This document shows, piece after piece, positions 55,024-63,929 of a stretch of 64,000 nt of DNA. The notes under the pieces were generated by a model, which made no database searches, was not told where the DNA came from, and worked only from the letters and a program-made list of their open reading frames with translations. Source of the stretch: Akkermansia muciniphila (GTDB lineage: Bacteria; Verrucomicrobiota; Verrucomicrobiia; Verrucomicrobiales; Akkermansiaceae). Position 1 is the first letter of the stretch, and each line of letters starts with the position of its first letter. The stretch lies in contig NZ_CP114598.1 of assembly GCF_030848305.1 (NCBI RefSeq), positions 1,054,001 to 1,118,000 of the forward strand, in the 5' to 3' direction. A program made the position numbers and the translations under genes.

Positions 55024-56139
55024 TTACGGTTTTCTGCCGTCAAGAATGGACAGCACTTTCTTCAGCCATCTGATCCTGTCCCGGCGTCTCCGGAAAATAT
55101 GGCCCCGGGAGAAGAACAGTTTCCATTGCTGGCTGCGGATATGGCGCCGGATAAGCGGAGCCAGCCCCCGGGAAATCGCATCCAGTTCTTTCCGGAACGC
55201 GGGAAGCTTCTTTGCTTCCTGCCACCAGAAAAAGGCGTACAGGATCCAGTGGAATTGCCCTATGGTTCCGGGGGCGTCAGGAAGCCGCCATGGTTTTTCC
55301 GGGCCGACCATATGCAGCAGTTTCCATGCATGCCCGCAGGATATGGACGGAACGTTTTCAAATTCGGTTCCGCGCAGGCGCTGTATTCTTTCTTCATCCC
55401 ACGTCCAGGACAGGAACTGGAAGTTCCATTCCGGAGGCAGCGGCGTTATGTCTCCATGCAGGGCGATATTCAGGATGTCCTGGTCCGGATAGGGGAAGGG
55501 TTCCGGGCGGCTTCGGAGCTGTTGGAGCAGCCGATGTTCCAGGTTGCGGCGGCGCATCTGGTCCAGGTCCAGCACCAGAACGCCGGAATTGCAGTAGGAA
55601 AGGGGGGAGGAAAGATAGCCGCCCATATATTCCAGATGAGGGTGCATCGTTCCTTCCTCAATGCTCCAGAGGGCCAGGCCGTCTCCGGCCGCCGCCGCGG
55701 GAGCTCCCCGCAAATCGGAAAAATAAAGCTCGGCTACGTCTCCGGCCAGCAGGGTATCCGCGTCCAGATAAACGATCCTGCCGTACTGCGGGAACAAACT
55801 GCCGGCCATCAGACGGGCATACGCGAGAGGGGAGTAGCGGTTCTTGTTGCCGTTTTGGAAGAGCTGGCGGAATTGTTCCGGAAGCTGCAGGAAAGAAAGG
55901 GAAACCTGCGGAAAGGGGGCGGCGACCCGGTTCAGCTCCTGTATTATTCGCGCGTCCATTCCGTCGTGGACGATGTGAATGTCATAAAAGCGTCCGGAAC
56001 CGGCGTGAAGGCAAAGGGTGTGAATGGCTACGCTCAGGGGCAGGCCCCAGCCGCCGGTGGCGGAAAACATGACGGGGATGCATGATTGTTCCGGGGGTGC
56101 AGGAACGGGAGGGATTGTCATGACGTCAGGGAATTTCAT
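55024..56139 (-). CDS. Glycosyltransferase family 8
   Basis: The 371-residue protein is a GT8-type retaining transferase, as used for LPS core hexoses. The DxD metal motif is YLDADTLL (about residue 126). Upstream is PLAYARLMAGSLFPQYGRIVYLD, and LSYCNSGVLVLDLDQMRRR and PDQDILNIAL follow, all GT8 marks. The ATG overlaps the upstream SGNH gene stop as ATGA, so translation is probably coupled. Sugar donor and acceptor cannot be assigned. Confidence 0.88.
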   Translation of the reverse strand: MKFPDVMTIPPVPAPPEQSCIPVMFSATGGWGLPLSVAIHTLCLHAGSGRFYDIHIVHDGMDARIIQELNRVAAPFPQVSLSFLQLPEQFRQLFQNGNKNRYSPLAYARLMAGSLFPQYGRIVYLDADTLLAGDVAELYFSDLRGAPAAAAGDGLALWSIEEGTMHPHLEYMGGYLSSPLSYCNSGVLVLDLDQMRRRNLEHRLLQQLRSRPEPFPYPDQDILNIALHGDITPLPPEWNFQFLSWTWDEERIQRLRGTEFENVPSISCGHAWKLLHMVGPEKPWRLPDAPGTIGQFHWILYAFFWWQEAKKLPAFRKELDAISRGLAPLIRRHIRSQQWKLFFSRGHIFRRRRDRIRWLKKVLSILDGRKP

Positions 56140-57431
56140 GGTTCGGGGTGGTTTTTGGGGCGTTCCTGTTCCGTTGGCGGTTCCTGCCGGGCGGCGAGAA
56201 GGGGCAGGAGCAGTCCGGCTGTTTTTCCGGCCTGGTACGCGCGGTCCGGAGGGGAGAAATGGAAGGGATCTATATATCTCGCCCCCTGCATGAAGTCATG
56301 GTGGTCTGAAAGAACCGCGCCGGGCAGGGCAGAGGCCGCTTCACGGACAATGGCATTAAAGGCGGCGAGGGTTTTCTCTTTTTCTTCATTCAGCGTGCCG
56401 TCCGGCCCATCCATGATGGACGTGCTGGTCGCCAGGATGAGGAAACGGCAGCGTTTGCTGAGCTGGGAGACGAATGCCATGTAATTTTTGCGGAAGTCGT
56501 CCACGGAAATGGCGGAGACTTTATTGGTGACGTGGGAACCGAAGGAAAAGATGATGGCCTCGTACCCGGCGGAGGGAAAATATCCTGCAAGAGCGGGGAG
56601 GTAGTCCGGATCACCGGGAATCAGCGTGGAGGAGAACAAATCGATGTCCTCCTGAAGTTCTGAGGAAAGGGGGCGCCACAAATGCCGCATGACGGAACCG
56701 CCAATGAGCAGTATGCGCGCCTGCCCTTTTTCCGGATGAATGGCCGTGATCCAGTCGGTTTCCTCACGGTAATGGGTCGGGGCCGCCAATGCCCTCCAGC
56801 AGGCAAGCATGCGTTCCTTTTTGCGTTTTCTTCTTTTCTCCAGCAGGCGGTGTATTTTCCCGGAACGCCTTCTCACCCATGTCCGGCCGAAAGGCAGCCG
56901 GCGGAGAACCTGTTTTCCCAGATTCCGGTAAGCTTCCGGGAAATCTTCTTCCCCGGAACCGGGCAGGGGGCGGCATTGCAGCATGCCGACGCAAAAATCA
57001 ATGAATGGAAGGTTCTGCCTGTCTGCCAGCGTGCGAAGAAGAGCGTTCCAGGCTTCAAGAACGCCCGGTTCTTCTGCGTAGGGATGCCGGGCGCTGCCGT
57101 AGTCGGAGGGCGGGGATGACAGGAGGATCAGGCGGCGCGTTCGTTTCCGCAGAAAGGCGAAAAGCCTGCAAAGCATATCTTCGGCGCTTTCCATGGGCTC
57201 TCCTTCCCGGAGGGGCTTTCCCATGAGCCTGCCGTTGGCGAGGGAAAGGTGCAGGGGCGGCCACATGAAAAGAATAACGCTGTAGCGGGCGCCGGAAAGG
57301 CAGTGCTCCATTTCCCGCCACAGGCAGGGATGGTTGAGCGGGAAATTGAAGATGAGCGTGTCGGCGACCAGTCTGGACGATTTCAGATGGACATGGTTTT
57401 TTGCCAGGGCGGAATTGCCGATCACCAGCAT
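56136..57431 (-). CDS. Two-domain SGNH/GDSL-like protein
   Basis: From 57431 the protein has 431 residues and two copies of an SGNH-hydrolase-like layout. The first starts MLVIGNSALAKNHV and has DTLIFNFPLNH and YSVILFMWPPLHL; the second starts ILLIGGSVMRHL and has YEAIIFSFGSHVTNK and a late YIDPFHFSPPDR. The catalytic Ser in GxS and the late His in DPFH are present in the second unit but less clear in the first. Such domains often add or remove acetyl groups on surface sugars. An in-frame start at 57545 would overlap the upstream GT2 gene. Confidence 0.6.
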   Translation of the reverse strand: MLVIGNSALAKNHVHLKSSRLVADTLIFNFPLNHPCLWREMEHCLSGARYSVILFMWPPLHLSLANGRLMGKPLREGEPMESAEDMLCRLFAFLRKRTRRLILLSSPPSDYGSARHPYAEEPGVLEAWNALLRTLADRQNLPFIDFCVGMLQCRPLPGSGEEDFPEAYRNLGKQVLRRLPFGRTWVRRRSGKIHRLLEKRRKRKKERMLACWRALAAPTHYREETDWITAIHPEKGQARILLIGGSVMRHLWRPLSSELQEDIDLFSSTLIPGDPDYLPALAGYFPSAGYEAIIFSFGSHVTNKVSAISVDDFRKNYMAFVSQLSKRCRFLILATSTSIMDGPDGTLNEEKEKTLAAFNAIVREAASALPGAVLSDHHDFMQGARYIDPFHFSPPDRAYQAGKTAGLLLPLLAARQEPPTEQERPKNHPEP

Positions 57432-57499
57432 TCTGTCATTGCCGAGCAGGAGATGGTCGTGTTGCTGATAGGAATAGATGAACACGGCAGAAACAACGG

Positions 57500-58624
57500 T
57501 TACAGGGATGAGCGGGAGTTTCTCTTGGCGGAGTAAAGAGTGCATCCGAGGATTTGGAGGGTGTCTATTCCGTTTTTGGAAAACCTCAGCCGGAACATGT
57601 GCCTTCTGGCGGTTTTGAACTTCCAGAAGCATTGAAGGAGGCGCAGGTAAATCCACCGTCCGGCCAGGGCTGCTTCAAGGTAGGTCCGCTGTTCCCTGGG
57701 AATCCCGCGAACGTGTTCGGAAGTGATGTCCGCTTCCCGCCAGAGTTCCGCCCAATGCCTGAGCTGCCGGGCCGGCATTTTATTGTCCGGAAAAAGCAGG
57801 GGGACGATATAATTCATGTAGGCCGTGCGGTTGCTCTCCAGAACCCCTTCCCGGAGTTTTTCCCTGGTGAGCATCTCGAATACGGCGTAATAACTTGCGG
57901 GCCGGGTTTCCGCTTTCCGGTTGCGCGAAGAAACGGATTGGGGGCCGCCCAGCCCGTAGTGATAAAGTTTTTCAGAGGTAAGGGCGATGCGGCGGCAGCG
58001 GGCGATGGCCCGGGAAACGTACAGGGTGTCTTCCCCGCTGGTGAAGGAAGATGGCAGGCGAACTTCCAGGGGGGCGGAACAGCCGGGGAGGAGCCGCCTG
58101 AACAATTTGCTCCAGACGACGCCGGTGATCCTGTCTTCCAGAAAGAGCCGGAATATTTCTCCTTTCTCCGTAAAGACGCCGTCGCAGGCGGTGTTTTCAA
58201 CATGAAGGAGTTTTTCCTCAGTAATTCCGCGCGATTCTTCGCTTTCAGCCGGAAGGAAGGGGGAATAGGAACATTGGACCATGTCCGCCCCGGTTTCTTC
58301 CGCGAGCCGGTAGAGCCGTTCATACATGTCCGGCTCAACGTAGTCATCCGGATCCGCAAAACCCAGGTAAGGCGCTGCGGCTGCCCTGATTCCCGCGTTG
58401 CGGGCTTCTGCCCTGCCTGAATTTTCCTGTGTAATCAGGCGGAAACGGCTGTCTCCGGAAGCATATTTCCGGACGATGTCTCCGGACCCGTCTGTCGAAC
58501 CGTCGTCCACGCAGATGATTTCCAGGTCGCGGAGGGTTTGTGCCGCCAGGCTGTCCAGACAGCGCGGAAGAAGGGGTCCCATGTTGTAGATGGGGACGAT
58601 GACGGAAATGAGGGGAGAGGACAT
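57500..58624 (-). CDS. Glycosyltransferase family 2
   Basis: The 374-residue GT-A enzyme starts with PLISVIVPIYNMGPLLPRCLDSLAAQTL and carries VDDGSTDGSGDIV and the DPDDYVEPDMYERLY segment with its acidic metal motif. The C-terminal half is variable, as usual for acceptor specificity. It belongs to the minus-strand glycan cluster, 24 bases after the fucosyltransferase gene. Confidence 0.9.
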   Translation of the reverse strand: MSSPLISVIVPIYNMGPLLPRCLDSLAAQTLRDLEIICVDDGSTDGSGDIVRKYASGDSRFRLITQENSGRAEARNAGIRAAAAPYLGFADPDDYVEPDMYERLYRLAEETGADMVQCSYSPFLPAESEESRGITEEKLLHVENTACDGVFTEKGEIFRLFLEDRITGVVWSKLFRRLLPGCSAPLEVRLPSSFTSGEDTLYVSRAIARCRRIALTSEKLYHYGLGGPQSVSSRNRKAETRPASYYAVFEMLTREKLREGVLESNRTAYMNYIVPLLFPDNKMPARQLRHWAELWREADITSEHVRGIPREQRTYLEAALAGRWIYLRLLQCFWKFKTARRHMFRLRFSKNGIDTLQILGCTLYSAKRNSRSSL

Positions 58625-58648
58625 GGGCTGCTGCGTAAGGAAACGGGG

Positions 58649-59545
58649 TTATATCCGGAGCCATGAGCCGGGGATGAGCGCGTCGTCCGTATGGTACCGG
58701 TCGTTTTCATTCCTGTTGAACCAGATGCGCGGCGCGATGACGATTTTCTCCGCGTGTTCGTTGAGCCAGGCCGCCCACCAGGAGAACGTGCTGTTGGCGA
58801 TGATGTGGTGGCGGCAGTTTCGCATCAGCTCCAGATCGAAGTAGCCGGCGCCGCCGTCGTTGATATCCACATGGACATGGGGCAGGGCGGGCCTCAGGTG
58901 TTCTCGTGCCCACGCTGTGTCGTCCGAGAAGATGAAATAACGCAGGGATTCCTGCGGAACGCCTGCCGCCCGCAGCCTTCCTTCCATTTCAGCCATGCTC
59001 CGGAGATAGTATTCCAGCGGCGGCGGAGAAAGGTAGGGGTTGGAGAGGTAATCCGTTCTCCTGATGTGCAGGGAAATGGAGCAGCAGGAACGGATGTCTT
59101 CAAGAATGCGGGCGTTTTCCGGAGTCAGGGGAGTTTTTAGACGGAATTCCCTGCAAAGCTGTTCCCGGCAGTGGAGGAAGTATTGTTCCGTTTGAAAATA
59201 TCCCTTGAAATAGGTATGGCAGCGGGGTGGGGCCGTGAGGCCGGGATCGAACCCGTGCCGTTTTTCCTCCCGGAAATGAGGATATTTGGGGGCGGAGAAC
59301 AGGGAACGCAGGCAGGCGGGAATGCGGGACTTGCGGAAAGCCCAGGAGGGAGGGCCCCCTTCAATGGGAAGGGAAATGTGGAAGTGATGGAGTTCGCAGA
59401 CCCTCTTGTCATCATGTTCATATGATGAGGCTTCCAGCCTTGCTTTTTCCCCTTGCCGGGAGAGCGCGAAGAGAAAGGCGTATTGGAACAGCTGGTTTCC
59501 CAGCCCTCCGAAAAGACGCATGACCAATTCTTTTTTCTTTGCCAT
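58649..59545 (-). CDS. Alpha-1,2-fucosyltransferase (GT11)
   Basis: The 298-residue protein has the GT11 signatures MRLFGGLGNQLFQYAFLFAL near the N-terminus, SLHIRRTDY (HxRRxDY, about residue 158) and IIANSTFSWWAAWLN (about 247). GT11 enzymes transfer fucose from GDP-fucose to galactose in alpha-1,2 linkage. In this cluster it probably fucosylates LPS or another surface glycan and may create H-antigen-like ends. The start at 59545 (MAKKKELVMRLF) is the last ATG before the fold; the upstream frame overlaps the next GT2 gene. Confidence 0.9.
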   Translation of the reverse strand: MAKKKELVMRLFGGLGNQLFQYAFLFALSRQGEKARLEASSYEHDDKRVCELHHFHISLPIEGGPPSWAFRKSRIPACLRSLFSAPKYPHFREEKRHGFDPGLTAPPRCHTYFKGYFQTEQYFLHCREQLCREFRLKTPLTPENARILEDIRSCCSISLHIRRTDYLSNPYLSPPPLEYYLRSMAEMEGRLRAAGVPQESLRYFIFSDDTAWAREHLRPALPHVHVDINDGGAGYFDLELMRNCRHHIIANSTFSWWAAWLNEHAEKIVIAPRIWFNRNENDRYHTDDALIPGSWLRI

Positions 59546-59565
59546 GTTCAAGCAGGGAAAAGGGG

Positions 59566-60621
59566 TTAAAACGGAATATTCCCGCGTATGTCCTCCAGTT
59601 GTCCGCGTATTTGCCGCAGCCGTACCCGGCCATTCCTTCTCCATGAAGGAACAGGGCAGAAAGGAAGAAGCTTCCAGAGGATTCCGGTGTTCCTGCCGGC
59701 CTTCCGGAGCCTTCTTCCGAAGTCTGAAAAGCTGGTGGATTTCAACAACAGGCGGAAAGGAAGATGAAGAGACTCTCTCCGGCACTCGGCGTTCGTGCAA
59801 TGGGCGTTCAGGAAGTCCCGGATGATGCCGTAAAGCATTTCCTGCTCCCCGGGAGAGAAAGGCATGTCAAGCAGTCTCAGTTCAAATGGTTCATGCTCTA
59901 CAAAGCGGACAAGATGGCCGGCTTTTCTTGTCCAGAGCCGGCGTTGTTCATAAAACTCTTCAATCAGGGAAAGCCACCGGGGGATCATGTCCAAAATATC
60001 GGCGGTTCTTTTTCTTATCTGGTGGTGGTTGCCCTGTTCATGCTGGCGGTAATGGTAAACGGCCTCCGGGCAGAAGGAGATTTTTTCTGCCAGCGCGAGC
60101 GCGAAATGCGAGAAGAGGCCGTCTTCACAGGGGTGAATGCCTTCCGGGAATTCCAGATTGTTTTTTAAGGGGAACTCCCGGCGCAGAAATATGCCGCAGG
60201 TGGGCAGGGCGGGGATTTTATCCGGCGGAAACCTGTCGCAGAACAGTTTTCCCGCTATGGTCAAATCGCTTGCTCCGCGGTCTGAGGCGTCCAGAAGATG
60301 TTTGAGAAAGGCTTCGTCAATAAAATCGTCGCCGTCAACGAAACACAAATAGCGCCCGGAAGCGTGCCGCATGCCCAGATTGCGGGCGGAGGAAACGCCT
60401 CCGTTTTCCTGTTCGAAATAACGGATTCTTGAGTCCGCCTCTGAAAAACGCCGGGCGATTTCCCCCGACGAGTCGGAGGAACCGTCGTTAATGATGAGGC
60501 ATTCCCACTCCGCAAGGGTTTGCCGGCGTATGCTGTTGATGCACTCTTCAAGATATCGTTCCTGGTTGTAAACGGGAACAATGACGGAAACCTGGGGCTG
60601 TGGCGGGCAGGATCGGGTCAT
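59566..60621 (-). CDS. Glycosyltransferase family 2
   Basis: The 351-residue GT-A enzyme starts VSVIVPVYNQERYLEECINSI and holds INDGSSDSSGEI and CFVDGDDFIDEAFL. Its ATG at 60621 overlaps the stop of the upstream GT4-like gene as ATGA, which fixes this start over 60654. It is followed by the fucosyltransferase after 20 bases. Specificity is unknown. Confidence 0.9.
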   Translation of the reverse strand: MTRSCPPQPQVSVIVPVYNQERYLEECINSIRRQTLAEWECLIINDGSSDSSGEIARRFSEADSRIRYFEQENGGVSSARNLGMRHASGRYLCFVDGDDFIDEAFLKHLLDASDRGASDLTIAGKLFCDRFPPDKIPALPTCGIFLRREFPLKNNLEFPEGIHPCEDGLFSHFALALAEKISFCPEAVYHYRQHEQGNHHQIRKRTADILDMIPRWLSLIEEFYEQRRLWTRKAGHLVRFVEHEPFELRLLDMPFSPGEQEMLYGIIRDFLNAHCTNAECRRESLHLPFRLLLKSTSFSDFGRRLRKAGRNTGILWKLLPFCPVPSWRRNGRVRLRQIRGQLEDIRGNIPF

Positions 60622-61826
60622 TGGCGGGACTGTTGAGGTTTGGAGGGGGAGCATGCGGCAAGAGCCCGCTTCAGGTTGGAGCGGGATTCCCTGTCAATAT
60701 CCCTGCCCAATTGGAGAAGCGCCTGCTGCATTTCCGCGTATTCCTCCTCCGTTTGCCTGATGGCGCGGAGCATGGCGCCGCCAAGCGTTTCTTCCCCGTA
60801 AAGAAGTGCGTTCCGGTCATTGAAGCCGTAGAAGGAAGCGAATTTTTCATGGATGACCGGAATCTTCGCGAATCCGTAAATAAGCAGGGCGGAGCCGGTG
60901 ATGCCGGTGGTAATGTAGCGGTCGTGCGCCGGATTGCCGGGATCAAGGAGAGGCAGGAAATAGTCCGCCCGCTCCATGGCCGCGTACATGGAAGGGAAAT
61001 CGAGCCTTCCGGCCACATGCAGGAAAGGGCGCAGGTGGCCGGGAATTTCTCCCAGCTCTCCTTCCCCTACGATGATGACGGAAAAGTTCCTGTATCCTTC
61101 ATTGTAGATGGTTTGCAGCGCCTCAATCAGGAGTTTGTGGTTTTTTCTCTGCGCGGAAAGGGAACCTACGGTGATGAATACGGGTTCACGGTTCCGGGGC
61201 GCAGGCGGGATTTTCCCGAAAAAGTGCGGATTAACCATCGTCCCTTTGGGAAAGGAGCCCAGCGTCAGCAGACGTCCCTGCCGTTCAAGTTCTTCTTCCC
61301 CGAACCGGGGGATGTCATTTAATTCATGTTCGACGGCCAGAAGATTGGTGAGTCTGTCAAGCCCCGTCATGTGAAGGAAACCTGCCCATCCCGGAATGTC
61401 ATAAAAGGCGGATGTTGATACCAAAATGGCTTCGTACCGGTTGAGGACGGGAGCTTTGGCCAGGCGCTTCCATGAAGTGCACATGGCTGTGAAGATCTGG
61501 ATCTCGTTTTCCTTGAAACAGCACAGAGGCGATTGCCCGGCCAGGCTGTGATGCATCAGGACATCAACGCGGTATCCCATGTCAAGCAGATGACGGCAAA
61601 AACCGGGGAGGACTTCTCCGTGGCAATAGTTGGGCTCCAGAATAAGGATTGTGCGGCCGGCTACTGCATGCCTGCGCCATGCGCGCATGCTTCGGCGGGC
61701 GTTCCGGTCGTAGTCGGACAGGAAATCGCGCAGAAAAGCGCGTCCTTTTTTACGCAGATTCCGAAACGGAATACACATGGTCAGCAATCGGAGCATGACT
61801 GTCTGCGTATGTGTAATCGGTTTCAT
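60618..61826 (-). CDS. GT4-like glycosyltransferase
   Basis: The 402-residue protein looks like a GT-B enzyme. The C-terminal half has the usual start VFITVGSLSAQRKNHKLLIEAL and VIIVGEGELGEIPGHL, with an acidic patch further on (ALLYGEETLGGAML). The N-terminal half has ILILEPNYCHGEVLPGFC. Sequence is divergent from classical GT4, so the family call is moderate. It is the first gene of the minus-strand cluster. Confidence 0.72.
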   Translation of the reverse strand: MKPITHTQTVMLRLLTMCIPFRNLRKKGRAFLRDFLSDYDRNARRSMRAWRRHAVAGRTILILEPNYCHGEVLPGFCRHLLDMGYRVDVLMHHSLAGQSPLCCFKENEIQIFTAMCTSWKRLAKAPVLNRYEAILVSTSAFYDIPGWAGFLHMTGLDRLTNLLAVEHELNDIPRFGEEELERQGRLLTLGSFPKGTMVNPHFFGKIPPAPRNREPVFITVGSLSAQRKNHKLLIEALQTIYNEGYRNFSVIIVGEGELGEIPGHLRPFLHVAGRLDFPSMYAAMERADYFLPLLDPGNPAHDRYITTGITGSALLIYGFAKIPVIHEKFASFYGFNDRNALLYGEETLGGAMLRAIRQTEEEYAEMQQALLQLGRDIDRESRSNLKRALAACSPSKPQQSRQ

Positions 61827-62209
61827 GGTGAAAAATTGCAGAAGATATCATGAATATCGCCTGATACGGATGGTGATTTTTTTCTTTTTGCCGTTCCGGG
61901 CAGATTTTTCCCGCCGTAAAAAAGAATACGTTGTGCGACGATGGCTGAATACTTAATAAATTCATACTGAAAAGCAATATCAAAAAAGCTCCTTTGCGCA
62001 TGATGCCGGAGTATTCCTGACGGTTTGAATTTTCTGCCGTATTGCGGCCGTACTGCCGCCCTCTGTTTCCGTCGTTTCCGGGGAAGACTGCCTTTGCATT
62101 TCTTTCCGGAAATAATTTCGCGCCTCCGGTTTCCCGTTTTTCAATAAATGGCGTTGCTGTTTTTTCTTGATGTGAATTTTCAATCCGGATAAAAAAGAAT
62201 GCTTCCGCC
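61827..62209. other. A+T-rich divergent promoter region of the glycan cluster
   Basis: This 383-bp gap separates the minus-strand glycosyltransferase block from the plus-strand GT2 gene. It is much richer in A+T than its flanks (runs such as TTTTTTTCTTTTT near 61880) and should hold both promoters. Small open frames on the minus strand overlap the flanking genes and lack protein-like features. I see no tRNA or repeat. Confidence 0.5.
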
Positions 62210-63286
62210 ATGAGCGTATCCGTTTCCATCATTGTTCCCTGCTATAATGTTGCCGCCTATCTGGACCAGTGTATGGAAAGCCTGACCGGCCAGAGCATGG
62301 AAGATATTGAGATCATTTGCGTCAATGACGGTTCTTCCGACCGTACGGCGGAGATATTGCGCGAATGGAGGAACAGGGACCGCCGCGTCCGGATAATTGA
62401 CCAGAAAAACAGCGGCGTTTCCGCAGCGAGGAACAGCGGCATGGAAGCGGCCGCGGGGACGTATATCGGCTTTGTGGATCCGGACGACATGGTGGAACGG
62501 AATATGTTCCAGCGCCAGTTTACTGCGGCCGCGGAGAAAGATGCGGATGTAGCGGTGTGCGGATACCATGAATTCTGCGACTGCGGGGACATGGATATGC
62601 CTGAAAGCGGATGGTCGCCGTCAGCCGGATTTTTCCCGGAGGAAAAAGCGGAACGGTTCCGGCGGGGGACGCCCTGGAGCCGGTGCGCGGGAACGGTGTG
62701 GAACAAGTTGATCCGCAGGGAACTGCTGGAAGCAAACGGCTTGCGTTTCGTTCCCGGATTGAGCCAGGGGGAGGATTTGTATTTCTGTTTGATGCTGTTG
62801 ACTTTTGCTCCGCGGCTTTTGACCATTCCCGACCGGTTGTACCACTATCGGCGGGAACGCCCCGGCTCCTCCTCCTGTGGGCGGGATCCCCTCCTGGGGG
62901 ATTTCCGCATGGATTTGATGGGCATGGAATCTCTGGCGCGTTTCTGGGGGCGGCGGGGGCTGCTTGATTCACCCGCCGTCTTCGGTCTGGTGGACTGTTG
63001 CATGGAATTGATGCGCAGGCATTTCATCGTGAAAGAGGGAGCTTTTTTCAGGGCGTCGCCAGAAGACCGGGAGGTTCTGCTTTCCGGCTGGAAAAAGTGG
63101 CTGGAGCTGGTGGGCGCGGAGAATGTCCTTCCCCGTCTGGACCGGTGGGACCGGGCTTTTTGCCGTCTTTTGTTGAATTACCCCTGCCGGAGCAATTTTT
63201 TCTCTGTCCTGCATTCCCGCCTGATGTCATCCCGTAAGGGGCGCCGGGGGGCTTACTACGCCCTGAAAAGGCGCCTAATGAAGTGA
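62210..63286 (+). CDS. Glycosyltransferase family 2
   Basis: The 358-residue GT-A enzyme starts VSVSIIVPCYNVAAYLDQCMESL, with VNDGSSDRTAEIL and GFVDPDDMVERNMF as nucleotide-sugar and metal motifs. A later segment (GEDLYFCLMLL) is the acidic acceptor motif of GT2 enzymes. It is read away from the other glycan genes and resembles the 57500-58624 enzyme in layout, so the two may be old duplicates. Confidence 0.9.
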   Translation: MSVSVSIIVPCYNVAAYLDQCMESLTGQSMEDIEIICVNDGSSDRTAEILREWRNRDRRVRIIDQKNSGVSAARNSGMEAAAGTYIGFVDPDDMVERNMFQRQFTAAAEKDADVAVCGYHEFCDCGDMDMPESGWSPSAGFFPEEKAERFRRGTPWSRCAGTVWNKLIRRELLEANGLRFVPGLSQGEDLYFCLMLLTFAPRLLTIPDRLYHYRRERPGSSSCGRDPLLGDFRMDLMGMESLARFWGRRGLLDSPAVFGLVDCCMELMRRHFIVKEGAFFRASPEDREVLLSGWKKWLELVGAENVLPRLDRWDRAFCRLLLNYPCRSNFFSVLHSRLMSSRKGRRGAYYALKRRLMK

Positions 63287-63340
63287 AAAGGGGAAATTCT
63301 TCCTCCTTCCCCTGTTGTTCCGGCGCCGCATGGGGTTGCG

Positions 63341-63366
63341 AAAAGGCGGAATGCCTGCCGGCATTC
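63341..63366 (-). terminator. Intrinsic terminator of the DJ-1/PfpI gene
   Basis: On the minus strand GAATGCC (63366-63360) pairs with GGCATTC (63355-63349) around a 4-base loop, followed by CGCCTTTTCGC. The stem begins at the last base of the stop codon of the gene. The T-run is short. A second stem (AGGGGAA with TTCCCCT, 63289-63313) serves the convergent GT2 gene. Confidence 0.5.
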
Positions 63367-63929
63367 TACAGGCCCGTGTAGCACATCTGCTCTTTGAGCT
63401 GGGCCACCTGAAGGTCTTCCCCCAGATATTCCCCAATGGAGTAGCCGAAAAGCATGGCGGCGCCGGGGCCGTTGGCGGTGAGCATGTTGCCGTCCAACAC
63501 CACATTTTCATCCTTCACGATGCGGGCGCCTGCTTCGTTGAGTTCCCGGTAAACGTCCTGGGCCGGGTAGGCCGTGACGTTCCTGTCCCTGACCAGGCCT
63601 GCTTTGGCCAGAACGATGGGGGCGGCGCAGATAGCGGCTACCAGCTTGCCCGCTTCATGCATTTTTTTGACCAGATGGATGACTTCCGGCGTGTCCCGGA
63701 GTACCCAGGAACCCGCGCCGCCGGGCAGGATCAGGGCGTCCAGCTTGTCAGCATGGAGTTTGTCCAGCATGGTGTCCGTGCTGACGGTTACTTCATGGGT
63801 GCTGACCACCTTGTCGGCCTGGACGCCGGCGAGCACTACGTCCATGTTCAGGCGCCGCAGAATGTCCAGCGGAGCCATGAGTTCGATTTCTTCAAATCCG
63901 GGGGCGGCAAGTATGGCGACTTTTTTCAT
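63366..63929 (-). CDS. DJ-1/PfpI family protein
   Basis: The 187-residue protein has the DJ-1 fold: VAILAAPGFEEIELMAPLDIL with the conserved Glu, LILPGGAGSW, and the nucleophile elbow VAAICAAPIVLAKAG with its reactive cysteine. Members include YajL-like chaperones or deglycases and ThiJ-type proteins; the function here is not decided by sequence. The start at 63929 (MKKVAILAAPG) fits the family better than 63965. Confidence 0.88.
   Translation of the reverse strand: MKKVAILAAPGFEEIELMAPLDILRRLNMDVVLAGVQADKVVSTHEVTVSTDTMLDKLHADKLDALILPGGAGSWVLRDTPEVIHLVKKMHEAGKLVAAICAAPIVLAKAGLVRDRNVTAYPAQDVYRELNEAGARIVKDENVVLDGNMLTANGPGAAMLFGYSIGEYLGEDLQVAQLKEQMCYTGL

Noticed and set aside
61750-62232. A 160-codon minus-strand frame in the glycan cluster gap, with an inner hydrophobic stretch.
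   Set aside because: It overlaps both flanking glycosyltransferase genes and lacks a family, a ribosome binding site or a consistent N-terminal signal.
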